Notes: generated by a model not told the origin, from the sequence alone. Counted from the first letter of the stretch, positions 1 to 6,385 are shown. The stretch is DNA of 19,101 bases from an uncultured Clostridia bacterium (GCA_947165115.1 CAMUZD010000006.1:1-19101), one strand, 5' to 3'. Program-made: numbers and translations.

Positions 1-569
1 GCCGCAGCCTCAATCTTGGGACCTCCGGGATATCCTAAGCCTATCGCTCTTCCGATTTTGTCAAATGCTTCTCCCGCTGCGTCATCTCTTGTTCGTCCCA
101 GTATCTCTATGTCGCCGTAGGAAGACACATTTACCAGGTTAGTGTGACCGCCGGACACTACAAGACACATAAAAGGTGGCTCAAGCTCAGGGTACTCGAT
201 GTAATTGGCACTAATATGTCCTTCAATATGATGTACTCCCACAAGCGGAATCGAAGCACCATAACTTAATGCCTTAGCAAACGATACGCCCACAAGAAGA
301 GCACCCACAAGTCCGGGACCGCGGGTGACTGCAATGGCATCCATCTCATTAAGTGTCATACCTGATTCCTTAAGCGCTTCTTCAACCACAAAGCTAATAC
401 GCTCGATATGCTTTCGAGAAGCAATTTCCGGAACTACTCCGCCGTAAAGCGTATGCAAAGGTACTTGCGTCGATATTATGTTGCTTAAAACTTCTCTACC
501 GTTTCGAACTACTGCGCACGCTGTCTCGTCGCAGGATGATTCGATGGCTAATAATACTATGTCATCCAT
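1..569 (-). CDS. tsaD: TsaD, tRNA t6A37 threonylcarbamoyltransferase (3' end cut by window edge)
   Basis: TsaD transfers the threonylcarbamoyl group from threonylcarbamoyl-AMP to A37 of ANN-decoding tRNAs, working with TsaB and TsaE, both encoded nearby. I translated the first 189 codons by hand. The protein opens MDDIVLLAIESSCDETACAV, the ASKHA N-terminal signature. It then shows a GVVPEIASRKH segment, the HHIEGH metal-binding His pair, an SGGHTNL phosphate loop and DDAAGEAFDK. The family is usually about 340 residues, so a little over half is present and the rest lies beyond position 1. The ATG at 567-569 is chosen because the conserved start follows it directly; the ribosome site is weak (GAGAG). 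A palindrome lies between this gene and the upstream membrane-protein gene. Confidence 0.97.
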   Translation of the reverse strand, partial: MDDIVLLAIESSCDETACAVVRNGREVLSNIISTQVPLHTLYGGVVPEIASRKHIERISFVVEEALKESGMTLNEMDAIAVTRGPGLVGALLVGVSFAKALSYGASIPLVGVHHIEGHISANYIEYPELEPPFMCLVVSGGHTNLVNVSSYGDIEILGRTRDDAAGEAFDKIGRAIGLGYPGGPKIEAA

Positions 570-586
570 TATTCTACTCTCATTCT

Positions 587-657
587 TGCATCTTCGGACC
601 GAGCACCTGCGCGCTCTTGACGAAAATCGCTTAGCAGGTCTCGGCTCCTCAGATGCA
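587..657. repeat. Imperfect palindrome upstream of tsaD
   Basis: Positions 587-610 and 634-657 form an imperfect inverted repeat. The outer 7 bases (TGCATCT) and the inner GCAGGT/ACCTGC pair exactly, with mismatches between, and the loop holds a further GCG/CGC pair. No T-run follows on either strand, so it is not a standard terminator. It fills most of the gap between the membrane-protein gene (stop at 689) and tsaD (start at 569). The segment GAGCCGAGACCTGCTAAG on the minus strand matches GTGCCGAGACCCGTTAAG in the 4683-4827 element at 15 of 18 positions, so the two may be relatives. A structured RNA that tunes tsaD expression is the alternative. Confidence 0.6.
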
Positions 658-688
658 TGCCATAGTTCTTAGCTGATTCGACGTCTTC

Positions 689-1282
689 CTAACCCCATGG
701 CGTCTCCTCTACTCCGACCTTTTCCCAAGTAAGAATCTTCCAGCTACCTTGCTTGTCCTTACGCAAGCAGAACTTCTGATATGTCCTCGTGAAGTTGTTG
801 CCTTCCTTGCCGAAATAGTACGAATACACATAAGCACAATCGTAGCCGTTAACCGTCTTATAGGTCACATCGGCACTGTCACATTCTTCATACGAGACGA
901 TACTACGATTTCGCTTTTCATTTTCCTTCATCTCGTCTTCGAGGTTATCGTAAAATTTGTCCTCCGGATTAAGCTTAAGCAAATCGTCATCGTAAAGCTT
1001 TCTAAGCTGTGAACCAATCTCCTTGACAGATACGTCGCCAAGTTCATTATTATATATTACAGTCGAGATACGATCATACCACTTTATAACCGCCCTTGGA
1101 GTCTCAGGATAATTCTTGTCAAAATCAGTTGTCTCTATTATCTCAGCCTCGGTTAACTGGTCGTCTTCCTCAGTCGTATTGGAATTCTTATTATTCAGAT
1201 ACAGAAAATATCCTACTACCAGGGCCGCACATATTAATGAAACAATAGCCACTCTAATTACAATCTTAAGCTTATTATTCAT
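689..1282 (-). CDS. Single-pass membrane protein of unknown function (DUF6715-like)
   Basis: This is a 197-residue protein. It has a short basic N-terminus (MNNKLKIVIR), one membrane segment at about residues 8-29, an acidic linker rich in Glu, Asp and Thr, and then a soluble domain of about 145 residues beginning KNYPETPRAVIKWY. The likely topology puts the C-terminal domain outside the cell. No catalytic motif is visible. The layout and the NYPETPR-like motif recall a Lachnospiraceae family I know as DUF6715; that match is from memory and unverified. I chose the ATG at 1282 over the longer frame because AAGGAGGAAG stands just before it and the protein then starts with a membrane anchor. It overlaps the end of rnz by 8 bases, so it is translationally coupled within the t6A/RNase Z cluster. 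Confidence 0.85.
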   Translation of the reverse strand: MNNKLKIVIRVAIVSLICAALVVGYFLYLNNKNSNTTEEDDQLTEAEIIETTDFDKNYPETPRAVIKWYDRISTVIYNNELGDVSVKEIGSQLRKLYDDDLLKLNPEDKFYDNLEDEMKENEKRNRSIVSYEECDSADVTYKTVNGYDCAYVYSYYFGKEGNNFTRTYQKFCLRKDKQGSWKILTWEKVGVEETPWG

Positions 1283-2195
1283 CTTCTTCCTCCTTATATG
1301 CCAGCTCAACCATCTTACAATTCTTACCGAGATATGAATTTGCAAATATTGCTCGAACGCCATTCATATATTGCTTGGGGTTCATCATTGATGGGCTAAA
1401 ATGTGTTAGCCACATTTCTCCGACCTCAGCCTTAGCCGCCATGTCAGCAGCCTCATACATAGTCATATGCTTCTTCTCCTTCGCACTCTTAAGCTTATCC
1501 TTCTCGCCATACATGCCTTCACAAATAAACAAATCACTACCCTTTGCATTATTAATAATTGCTTCGCACGGTCTGGAGTCAGTCGCATATGTTACTTTAA
1601 GTCCTCTCCTGGGCGCACCCATTACCATGTCAGGGGTAAATGTCTTACCATCAACTATCACCGTCTCTCCATGCTGCAATTTATTCCAGCACTGAACCGG
1701 AAGTTCAAGTTCCTTTGCCTTCTCGGCATCGAACTTGCCAAGTCGCGAAATCGAAATGCTATAGCCGTAGCAGGTTACATTATGCTTAACTTTAAATGCC
1801 GTAATTGTATATCCGTTAATCTCGAATGTCTCTTCCTTCTTGGTCAATTCGTGGAAATGTAAATCAAAAGGCAATCCGCCTGCAACAACGAGGAGTGATA
1901 AAACCACCTCTCTTAAGCCTCGCGGACCAACCAACACAACAGGCTCAGTTCTATCCGAATTAGCCATCGACAAAATCATTCCCGGCAAACCGCTTATGTG
2001 ATCTGCATGGAAATGCGTGAACAAAATTATATCTATCGGATTGGGGCTTATGCCGGCTTGCTTCATTGCAATTTGCGTGCCTTCGCCACAGTCCACTAAT
2101 ATGTTACTTCCATTATATCTTGTTACAAGGCTTGTAAGCCATCTGTTCGGCAGGGGCATCATGCCGCCGGTGCCGAGCAAGCATACGTCTAGCAT
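1275..2195 (-). CDS. rnz: Ribonuclease Z (tRNA 3'-end endonuclease)
   Basis: RNase Z is a metallo-beta-lactamase-fold enzyme that removes the 3' trailer of tRNA precursors. The 306-residue length is normal for the bacterial short form. The metal site shows as HFHADH (His61, His63, Asp65, His66) followed by ISGLPG, the RNase Z form of the HxHxDH motif. Later ligand motifs are the KHN histidine, TDSRP and LTHFS. GEGTQ and the substrate-arm region after the motif also fit. Its ATG overlaps the rimI stop (ATGCTAG), and its own end overlaps the next gene, so rimI-rnz-membrane protein are coupled. Grouping with the t6A genes makes this a tRNA-maturation cluster. The protein ends in an acidic Glu/Asp tail. 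Confidence 0.96.
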   Translation of the reverse strand: MLDVCLLGTGGMMPLPNRWLTSLVTRYNGSNILVDCGEGTQIAMKQAGISPNPIDIILFTHFHADHISGLPGMILSMANSDRTEPVVLVGPRGLREVVLSLLVVAGGLPFDLHFHELTKKEETFEINGYTITAFKVKHNVTCYGYSISISRLGKFDAEKAKELELPVQCWNKLQHGETVIVDGKTFTPDMVMGAPRRGLKVTYATDSRPCEAIINNAKGSDLFICEGMYGEKDKLKSAKEKKHMTMYEAADMAAKAEVGEMWLTHFSPSMMNPKQYMNGVRAIFANSYLGKNCKMVELAYKEEEDE

Positions 2196-2650
2196 TGAGG
2201 TTCTCCTATATCATAACGCATTTTCACTGATGCTTCAGGCGGATTCTTGTAAAAGCCTTCGGTTGTATCGTACTGTACGAAGCCAACTCTCTCGTATAGT
2301 TTACGTGCGGCTTCGTTAGACTCGCGTACGTCTAAGAAGATTGTCTCTACATCTTCGTGATTAGCAATCTTGATTAGCCAATTAACAATTTCGGTTGCAA
2401 TGCCTTGTCTATGATAAGCGGGTGCGACGGCAACCTTGGCTATCTCGCCTTGCTCATACATATGAAGCATGACGGCATAGGCAACAATAATTGTCGTCTC
2501 TTCTTGTGTCTCAGCGACAATCACTTCGCAGAAAGGATTGTCGAGAGACGACTTAAAGGATGTGGCGCTCCACGGATCAGGGAAGCAGTCATGCTCAAGT
2601 GCGACGATGTCATCGATGTCTTTGGTTGTAGCATTTCTAAATGTGATCAT
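2189..2650 (-). CDS. rimI: RimI-type GNAT N-acetyltransferase (ribosomal protein S18-alanine acetyltransferase family)
   Basis: This is a 153-residue single-domain GNAT protein. RimI acetylates the N-terminal alanine of ribosomal protein S18 with acetyl-CoA, though substrates in Clostridia may be broader. The acetyl-CoA binding motif A is VAPAYHRQGIA (RxxGxA type) at the middle of the protein, followed by LDVRESNEAARKLYERVGF, which is diagnostic of RimI. It starts MITFRNATTKDIDDIVALE at an ATG with GGAG about 9 bases upstream. It lies 54 bases after tsaB and overlaps rnz by 7 bases. The tsaE-tsaB-rimI-tsaD order is a classic Bacillota arrangement, which supports the name. Confidence 0.94.
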   Translation of the reverse strand: MITFRNATTKDIDDIVALEHDCFPDPWSATSFKSSLDNPFCEVIVAETQEETTIIVAYAVMLHMYEQGEIAKVAVAPAYHRQGIATEIVNWLIKIANHEDVETIFLDVRESNEAARKLYERVGFVQYDTTEGFYKNPPEASVKMRYDIGEPQC

Positions 2651-2704
2651 AAATACTGCTCCACAAAGGAAATCCCATTCTCTCGTCTCATCACCAAGTA
2701 CCCC

Positions 2705-3451
2705 TTAATAGTCACTCGGCTCCACTATATCCTTGCCCTCATCTAAGCGCTCCTTCTCAGCTTGAGACAACATATAATACGAAGGACGATGTTCTGATGC
2801 CGATTCAATGTCGCCACAAGCAGCATACTTTACTCCCAATGCGGCAATACTTGCTGCACTTGGCATATTCATATGCGCCGGTGCAAATGTGCATTTATCA
2901 CCAAGCTTCTCAACGATTAAATCGTGATGCAAATTAACGCCATCGCCCAGGAATACAATATTGTCATAGAGTCTATCGTCAGCGCTTAACATTTTACATA
3001 ATGAAGAAAGTAAATCTTCAATTAAAACTACGCTTGTGGGAGTATGTTCAATGATGTTACCATCTTCGAAATAATATGTGCCGGTGTAGACCTGCGAGCG
3101 CCTGGCATCTACAATCGGACAAATGTAACCGTTAGCGCCCCACATATTATAGGCCATACCTTCCATTGTCGGCACAGACACAATCGGCTTATTAAGTGCC
3201 ATGCCAAGTCCCTTGGCTGTGGCGGAGCTTATGCGAAGACCGGTGTATGAGCCGGGGCCGGAAGCCACTGCTATTACATCGATATCACTAATGTCCGCAT
3301 CAATACGAGTGCGCATCTCATCAAGCATGGGCATTAACGTCTTAGAGTGAGTACGCTTATTATTAATAGTATATTCTGCTATAAGCTTGTTGTCTTCGAC
3401 AAGTGCAACGCTTGCGACGATGCCGGAGGCTTCGAGGCCTAGTACCTTCAT
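2705..3451 (-). CDS. tsaB: TsaB, t6A biosynthesis complex scaffold
   Basis: TsaB is the inactive ASKHA paralogue of TsaD that forms the TsaB-TsaD heterodimer with TsaE in t6A37 synthesis. The 248-residue product begins MKVLGLEASGIVASVALVED and carries the family motif SGPGSYTGLRI near residue 68, followed by PIVSVPTMEGMA and the VDARRSQVYTG segment. I set the start at the ATG at 3451 because AAAGGAAC lies just upstream and the conserved N-terminus begins there; 17 upstream in-frame codons run into a palindrome and are unlikely to be translated. The 178-base palindrome 3481-3658 begins about 30 bases before the start and separates this gene from tsaE. Confidence 0.95.
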   Translation of the reverse strand: MKVLGLEASGIVASVALVEDNKLIAEYTINNKRTHSKTLMPMLDEMRTRIDADISDIDVIAVASGPGSYTGLRISSATAKGLGMALNKPIVSVPTMEGMAYNMWGANGYICPIVDARRSQVYTGTYYFEDGNIIEHTPTSVVLIEDLLSSLCKMLSADDRLYDNIVFLGDGVNLHHDLIVEKLGDKCTFAPAHMNMPSAASIAALGVKYAACGDIESASEHRPSYYMLSQAEKERLDEGKDIVEPSDY

Positions 3452-3480
3452 TGAGTTCCTTTCTAGTGTGCGAAGTTCTA

Positions 3481-3658
3481 TTGTCCTAGTGTGCTGACAC
3501 ATTGATTTTTGAACCTAATTAACACGCCGAAGATGTAGTCAGTTACAAGGAATCTGAATGAGGCGATGCCGTAGCATCGGCGATTGAAGATGACGCAGTA
3601 AATGGCTGCATATGCGGTGTGTTAGTTCGATTATCAATGTGTCAGCACACTAGTACAA
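3481..3658. repeat. MITE-like palindromic element with 25-bp terminal inverted repeats
   Basis: The ends are near-perfect inverted repeats: 3481-3505 against 3634-3658, with one mismatch in 25 and a perfect 20-base core (CTAGTGTGCTGACACATTGA and its complement). The whole interior is also an imperfect palindrome: AACACGCCG near 3521 faces CGGTGTGTT near 3616, and the centre is a CGATGC-CGTA-GCATCG hairpin around 3570. There is no open reading frame of note and no T-run. The size, full-length hairpin shape and position between tsaB and tsaE fit a non-autonomous miniature element or an ERIC-like repeat. No obvious target duplication flanks it. The tsaE-to-tsaB transcript would have to read through it. 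Confidence 0.8.
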
Positions 3659-3674
3659 CAACTGAGATATCACA

Positions 3675-4094
3675 CTAACTAATCTCAATTCTTCGATAAT
3701 CATATCCTTGAGTAACATCCTTACCGATGGTGACATAAGTCGTCTCGGGCGGGAGAAGGTCTTCAATCATATCAGCCCATTCGATGAGGCTTACACCGTC
3801 ACCGAAGATATAGTCATCAAAGCCCACGTCAAGCATTTCATCAACGTCACCTATACGATATACATCAAAATGATAAAGCGGAAGACGCCCATCAACATAT
3901 TCCTGCACAATGGTAAATGTCGGGCTATTAACGATATCCTCTATACCAAGGCCTTCTGCAAATCCTTGAGTAAATACGGTCTTGCCGACACCAAGGTCGC
4001 CAATTAATGCATATACTTCGCCGGGCTTAGCCTTAGTTGCCAATGCGCGCGCAACATCTCTTGTCTCACTGTCACTGTGTGTTTCGTATGTCAT
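3675..4094 (-). CDS. tsaE: TsaE, ATPase of the t6A biosynthesis complex
   Basis: TsaE is a P-loop ATPase needed for turnover of the TsaB-TsaD complex in t6A37 formation. The 139-residue length is normal. Visible motifs are the Walker A GDLGVGKT (residues 32-39), NSPTFTIVQEY, the YHFDVYRI strand and LIEWAD, all in the usual order. It starts at the ATG at 4094, only 4 bases after the stop of the YcxB-like gene, so the two are probably cotranscribed. A poor AAAGGA site lies inside the end of that upstream gene, so translation may depend on coupling. The palindromic element starts (reading downstream) 16 bases beyond its stop. Confidence 0.96.
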   Translation of the reverse strand: MTYETHSDSETRDVARALATKAKPGEVYALIGDLGVGKTVFTQGFAEGLGIEDIVNSPTFTIVQEYVDGRLPLYHFDVYRIGDVDEMLDVGFDDYIFGDGVSLIEWADMIEDLLPPETTYVTIGKDVTQGYDYRRIEIS

Positions 4095-4098
4095 GCTG

Positions 4099-4608
4099 CT
4101 AGAATCCTTTTATCTTAAAATCTTCTACCTTGCTCTTTAACATTTCCAATAATTGTGACTCAAGAGCGGTCACCTGCTCGCGCGGAATAATATATGCACT
4201 GACTCTGTTCGTATATATTAAAATGTCCTTACTCGTCTTAGTAACTCTGAACACATCATTATATGGCAGATTAACCTCATCCTCCTCGGTCATGATGGGG
4301 GATGTAACGGCAATGCTTTCGTCGCCGAAAACAAACGTAAGAGGTTCTTTGAATACATCACTTGTCTTAACAATCTGGCTTGATCTTATCCACAGCGAAA
4401 TCGGAATGTATAACAAAAATGCCAGCGCCAGAACAATAAACAATATTATATACGGCACATTTAAGGCGTCGAATTTCCATACAAAAACAAAGACAACCAA
4501 GGCCGCACAGATAATACTGAGAATGCCTTGAAAGCTTGTGTATGCATTCCTCATGTTATATCTGTAAAGGTCTTTGGCTGTCACTTTCACGTCAAATGTT
4601 AATTCCAT
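4099..4608 (-). CDS. YcxB-like two-pass membrane protein
   Basis: This is a 169-residue protein with two membrane segments at about residues 28-46 and 51-73, a short N-terminal cytoplasmic part (MELTFDVKVTAKDLYRYNMR) and a C-terminal soluble domain. The domain's order (FVFGDESIAVTS, then LPYNDVFRVTKTSKDILIYT, then AYIIPREQV) is that of the YcxB-like C-terminal family, a PH-like fold whose role is not known. It is the first gene after promoter-like sequence at 4641-4654 and has a GGAAGGATACC ribosome site. It leads into tsaE with a 4-base gap. No enzyme function can be proposed; the tie to t6A synthesis is positional only. Confidence 0.85.
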   Translation of the reverse strand: MELTFDVKVTAKDLYRYNMRNAYTSFQGILSIICAALVVFVFVWKFDALNVPYIILFIVLALAFLLYIPISLWIRSSQIVKTSDVFKEPLTFVFGDESIAVTSPIMTEEDEVNLPYNDVFRVTKTSKDILIYTNRVSAYIIPREQVTALESQLLEMLKSKVEDFKIKGF

Positions 4609-4640
4609 AGTTGGTATCCTTCCTTAATTTATACATAGGA

Positions 4641-4654
4641 ATTATACCATTATA
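4641..4654 (-). promoter_or_regulatory. Probable -10 region of the ycxB-like/tsaE operon promoter
   Basis: Two overlapping TATAAT-type hexamers on the minus strand (4641-4646 and 4649-4654) lie 32-46 bases before the ATG at 4608, in an A+T-rich stretch. No good -35 box stands at the right spacing for either, so exact use is uncertain. It lies between the gene and the palindrome that starts at 4683, so the promoter is separate from the repeat. Confidence 0.55.
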
Positions 4655-4682
4655 GCAAGCAAATTAAAAGTCTTCATAAATC

Positions 4683-4827
4683 ATATACGGTAACTATCAT
4701 AGAAATTCACGTGACACGCTTTCGCTCTGAACGGGTTCCCCTAACGGTACTAAGCTCATGCTTCGCATTCGCTAAGTGCCGAGACCCGTTAAGGTCACTT
4801 AGAAACACTATGATAGTTACCGTATAT
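4683..4827. repeat. Palindromic element between ribU and the ycxB-like gene
   Basis: The ends 4683-4702 and 4808-4827 are a perfect 20-base inverted repeat (ATATACGGTAACTATCATAG and its complement). Inside, further inverted pieces line up: ACGGGT near 4731 against ACCCGT near 4784, and CTAAG near 4750 against CTTAG-like sequence near 4771, with a GCTTCGCATTCGC-type centre. The 145-base element could fold end to end. It has no reading frame or T-run. It starts 22 bases after the ribU stop, so on RNA it may protect or end the ribU transcript, but the form is that of a small dispersed palindromic repeat. It differs from the 3481-3658 element in its terminal sequence and shares a core with 587-657. 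Confidence 0.8.
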
Positions 4828-4849
4828 TAAATAATTAGCATAAATTACG

Positions 4850-5497
4850 CTAGTTGTTACCTTTTATAAACTTCGACAACGGCTTATAGATTAACATACT
4901 TATTAGCACGGATACCATACCCTTAAGGATGGTGAACGGCAGGTTGAAGATTAATAATGCCTGCATGAGTGACTTAATCTCAAATAAATGCGGACCAACG
5001 CCTGTGTCTGCTATCTCCCAGCAAATCGCATTGTACATTGCAAGACAAGTCTCAAGCGAACCGTCGAAATATGCCTTGATATATACAGGATACACGATGA
5101 AGTAATTGGCAACGATGCTGATAAGTCCCATTGCAACCGCACCGATAAGACCTGCAACAAATGCATTCTTCTTAGTCTTCTTACGATTGTAAACAAGACC
5201 CGCAACAAGGACAAATGTGCCTCCCAATATGAAGTTACTCAGTTCGCCGATGAACATTGATTGCGAAAATGCCAAGTGCAATAAGTTCTTAATTAGCTCA
5301 ATCAACACTCCCCATACCGGGCCTAATGCAAACGAACCGATAAGCGCCGGCAGATCCGAAAAGTCAAACTTAATAAAGCTTGGCATAATAGGAATCGGAA
5401 TCTCAAGATACATAAGTACGAATGCGACTGCGCTAAGCATTCCTGTCATAGCGAGTTTGCGTGCTGAAATTGGTTTTGATTTAACTGCTGTCTCCAT
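4850..5497 (-). CDS. ribU: RibU, riboflavin-specific S component of an ECF transporter
   Basis: RibU binds riboflavin in the membrane and works with a shared ECF energising module (EcfA, EcfA', EcfT), which is not in this window. The 215-residue product is very hydrophobic with about six membrane helices. It begins METAVKSKPISARKLAMTGM, then FVLMYLEIPIP, followed by the KFDFSDLPALIGSFALGP motif typical of RibU. NLLHLAFSQS and GPHLFEIKSL follow, and it ends with a basic tail. I chose the ATG at 5497 because AGAGGTAACAC precedes it and the family N-terminus starts there; a longer in-frame stretch covers the terminator and riboswitch and is not coding. The FMN riboswitch upstream independently supports flavin uptake. 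Confidence 0.96.
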   Translation of the reverse strand: METAVKSKPISARKLAMTGMLSAVAFVLMYLEIPIPIMPSFIKFDFSDLPALIGSFALGPVWGVLIELIKNLLHLAFSQSMFIGELSNFILGGTFVLVAGLVYNRKKTKKNAFVAGLIGAVAMGLISIVANYFIVYPVYIKAYFDGSLETCLAMYNAICWEIADTGVGPHLFEIKSLMQALLIFNLPFTILKGMVSVLISMLIYKPLSKFIKGNN

Positions 5498-5627
5498 TGT
5501 GTTACCTCTCTTTTTGTGAAATGTGTTGCTTCGGGAAACGTCCATATACAAAGGATGCTCGCCCCATTTTGGTTCCGTCCACGCCGAAAGGGCTCGCCGT
5601 GCAGACACTTGCTTCGCAAGTATCAAC
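5498..5627 (-). other. Leader between the riboswitch terminator and ribU, no gene seen
   Basis: These 130 bases lie between the terminator T-run and the ribU start. They include the ribosome site at the ribU end and a small hairpin at about 5607-5621 (ACTTGC-TTC-GCAAGT). Two imperfect direct copies of GGCGAGC appear, one near 5594 and one near 5552. It is longer than is needed after an attenuator and richer in G+C than its surroundings. It could be another dispersed repeat or a leader structure. I see no credible short gene. Confidence 0.4.
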
Positions 5628-5654
5628 AAAAAAACCTCGGAAAAAAATCCGAGG
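5628..5654 (-). terminator. Rho-independent attenuator of the ribU leader
   Basis: On the minus strand a 7-bp stem (CCTCGGA with TCCGAGG) closes a loop of Ts and is followed by seven Ts (5628-5634). It lies directly after the FMN riboswitch and before ribU, the standard position for FMN-induced transcription termination. Its 5' arm (5646-5653) is exactly complementary over 8 bases to riboswitch positions 5704-5711. Confidence 0.92.
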
Positions 5655-5673
5655 CATAATGTCATATCAACTA

Positions 5674-5803
5674 CTCTTCTATCATCCAGACTGTACTGTC
5701 GGTCTCGGATTCGCACCGAGTCATGCTATAAAAGCTCGCGGACTTGCTTAAGATTATCCTTAATATCACCGCCGGTCGGGAATTGCACCCTGCCCCGAAG
5801 ATT
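5674..5803 (-). ncRNA. FMN riboswitch (RFN element)
   Basis: The minus strand reads through the conserved RFN blocks in order: GGGGCAGGGTGCAATTCCCG, ACCGGCGGTGA, AGTCCGCGAGC, a hairpin near GACTCGGTGCGAATCCGAG, and ACCGACAGTACAGTCTGGAT. The closing stem P1 pairs 5797-5801 with 5675-5679. When FMN is bound this class generally favours the terminator just downstream, shutting off transcription of the riboflavin uptake gene ribU. It sits in a transcript starting at the promoter 5821-5849. Match to the known consensus is by eye and very close. Confidence 0.97.
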
Positions 5804-5820
5804 ATCAAATTGTATCACTA

Positions 5821-5849
5821 ATAATATTACTATTAAAATGTATTGTCAA
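5821..5849 (-). promoter_or_regulatory. Sigma-A promoter of the FMN riboswitch-ribU transcript
   Basis: TTGACA (5844-5849) and TATTAT (5821-5826) are separated by exactly 17 bases on the minus strand. The start site would fall a few bases before the riboswitch at 5803. The -35 box includes the TGA stop of the upstream SprA-like gene (5846-5848), so the two genes are tightly packed yet separately driven. Confidence 0.88.
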
Positions 5850-6385
5850 CCCTTAGCATTAAAAACCAATCCCGGCGAGTTAGCTTGGGACACCGCCATC
5901 TTATTCTGATTATAAGGGTTCTTGTTATCTGTACCTTCCTTGGGTGTAGATATTACGGTATTGGTAACTCCACCCGATACATAAGTCTTACCGCATTCCG
6001 GACAAACTGCTGTATGAAGTGATACACTGGCATTAATTACCTTGCCACCCTCCTGGAATGCTTTCTTATAAGCATTGGACACATGCTCACCCTCATGACC
6101 ACGAACCCTGGCTGCTGCCGCTTCCGGAGCAATATGTGATGCCGACTTAAATGAAACCATCTCGTCAGAACCATCTTGATACTTACGATTCTTACAGGTC
6201 TGACATTCACCACCGTGTCTTGCGTCAGGCTCCTCTACCTTGCCAAGAACTCCTTGTGCTTCGCCTACGCCCTGCGCTCCGCCTACACCGGCTGTGCCAA
6301 GTATCTCTTCACCACCGGTTGTGACCGACGATGCTCCACTCATCGCGAAGGAACCATATCCAAATCCGATAGGATTAATCATCAT
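5846..6385 (-). CDS. SprA-like putative zinc metalloprotease
   Basis: This 179-residue protein has a Gly/Ala/Val-rich N-terminus of about 50 residues and then a conserved core. The core contains GGECQTCKNRKYQDGSDE (Cys61, Cys64), FKSASHI, then ARVRGHEGEHVSNA, which holds an HExxH zinc-protease motif at residues 97-101, and a second pair CPEC (Cys128, Cys131). This arrangement is that of the SprA-related family (named from memory), annotated as putative metalloproteases without established substrate. No signal peptide is seen, so it is likely cytoplasmic. The C-terminus is disordered. Either of two adjacent ATGs could start it; AAGGAGGAAC favours the first at 6385. A promoter at 6429-6457 makes it a single-gene unit, independent of ribU. 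Confidence 0.85.
   Translation of the reverse strand: MMINPIGFGYGSFAMSGASSVTTGGEEILGTAGVGGAQGVGEAQGVLGKVEEPDARHGGECQTCKNRKYQDGSDEMVSFKSASHIAPEAAAARVRGHEGEHVSNAYKKAFQEGGKVINASVSLHTAVCPECGKTYVSGGVTNTVISTPKEGTDNKNPYNQNKMAVSQANSPGLVFNAKG

Noticed and set aside
3503..3674. Small gene or structured regulatory RNA between tsaB and tsaE
   Set aside because: No start with a ribosome site; the palindromic layout over the entire stretch explains it better as a repeat element.
5498..5716. Longer N-terminus for RibU reaching into the leader
   Set aside because: It would translate the terminator and part of the FMN riboswitch. The conserved RibU start and a good ribosome site are at 5497.
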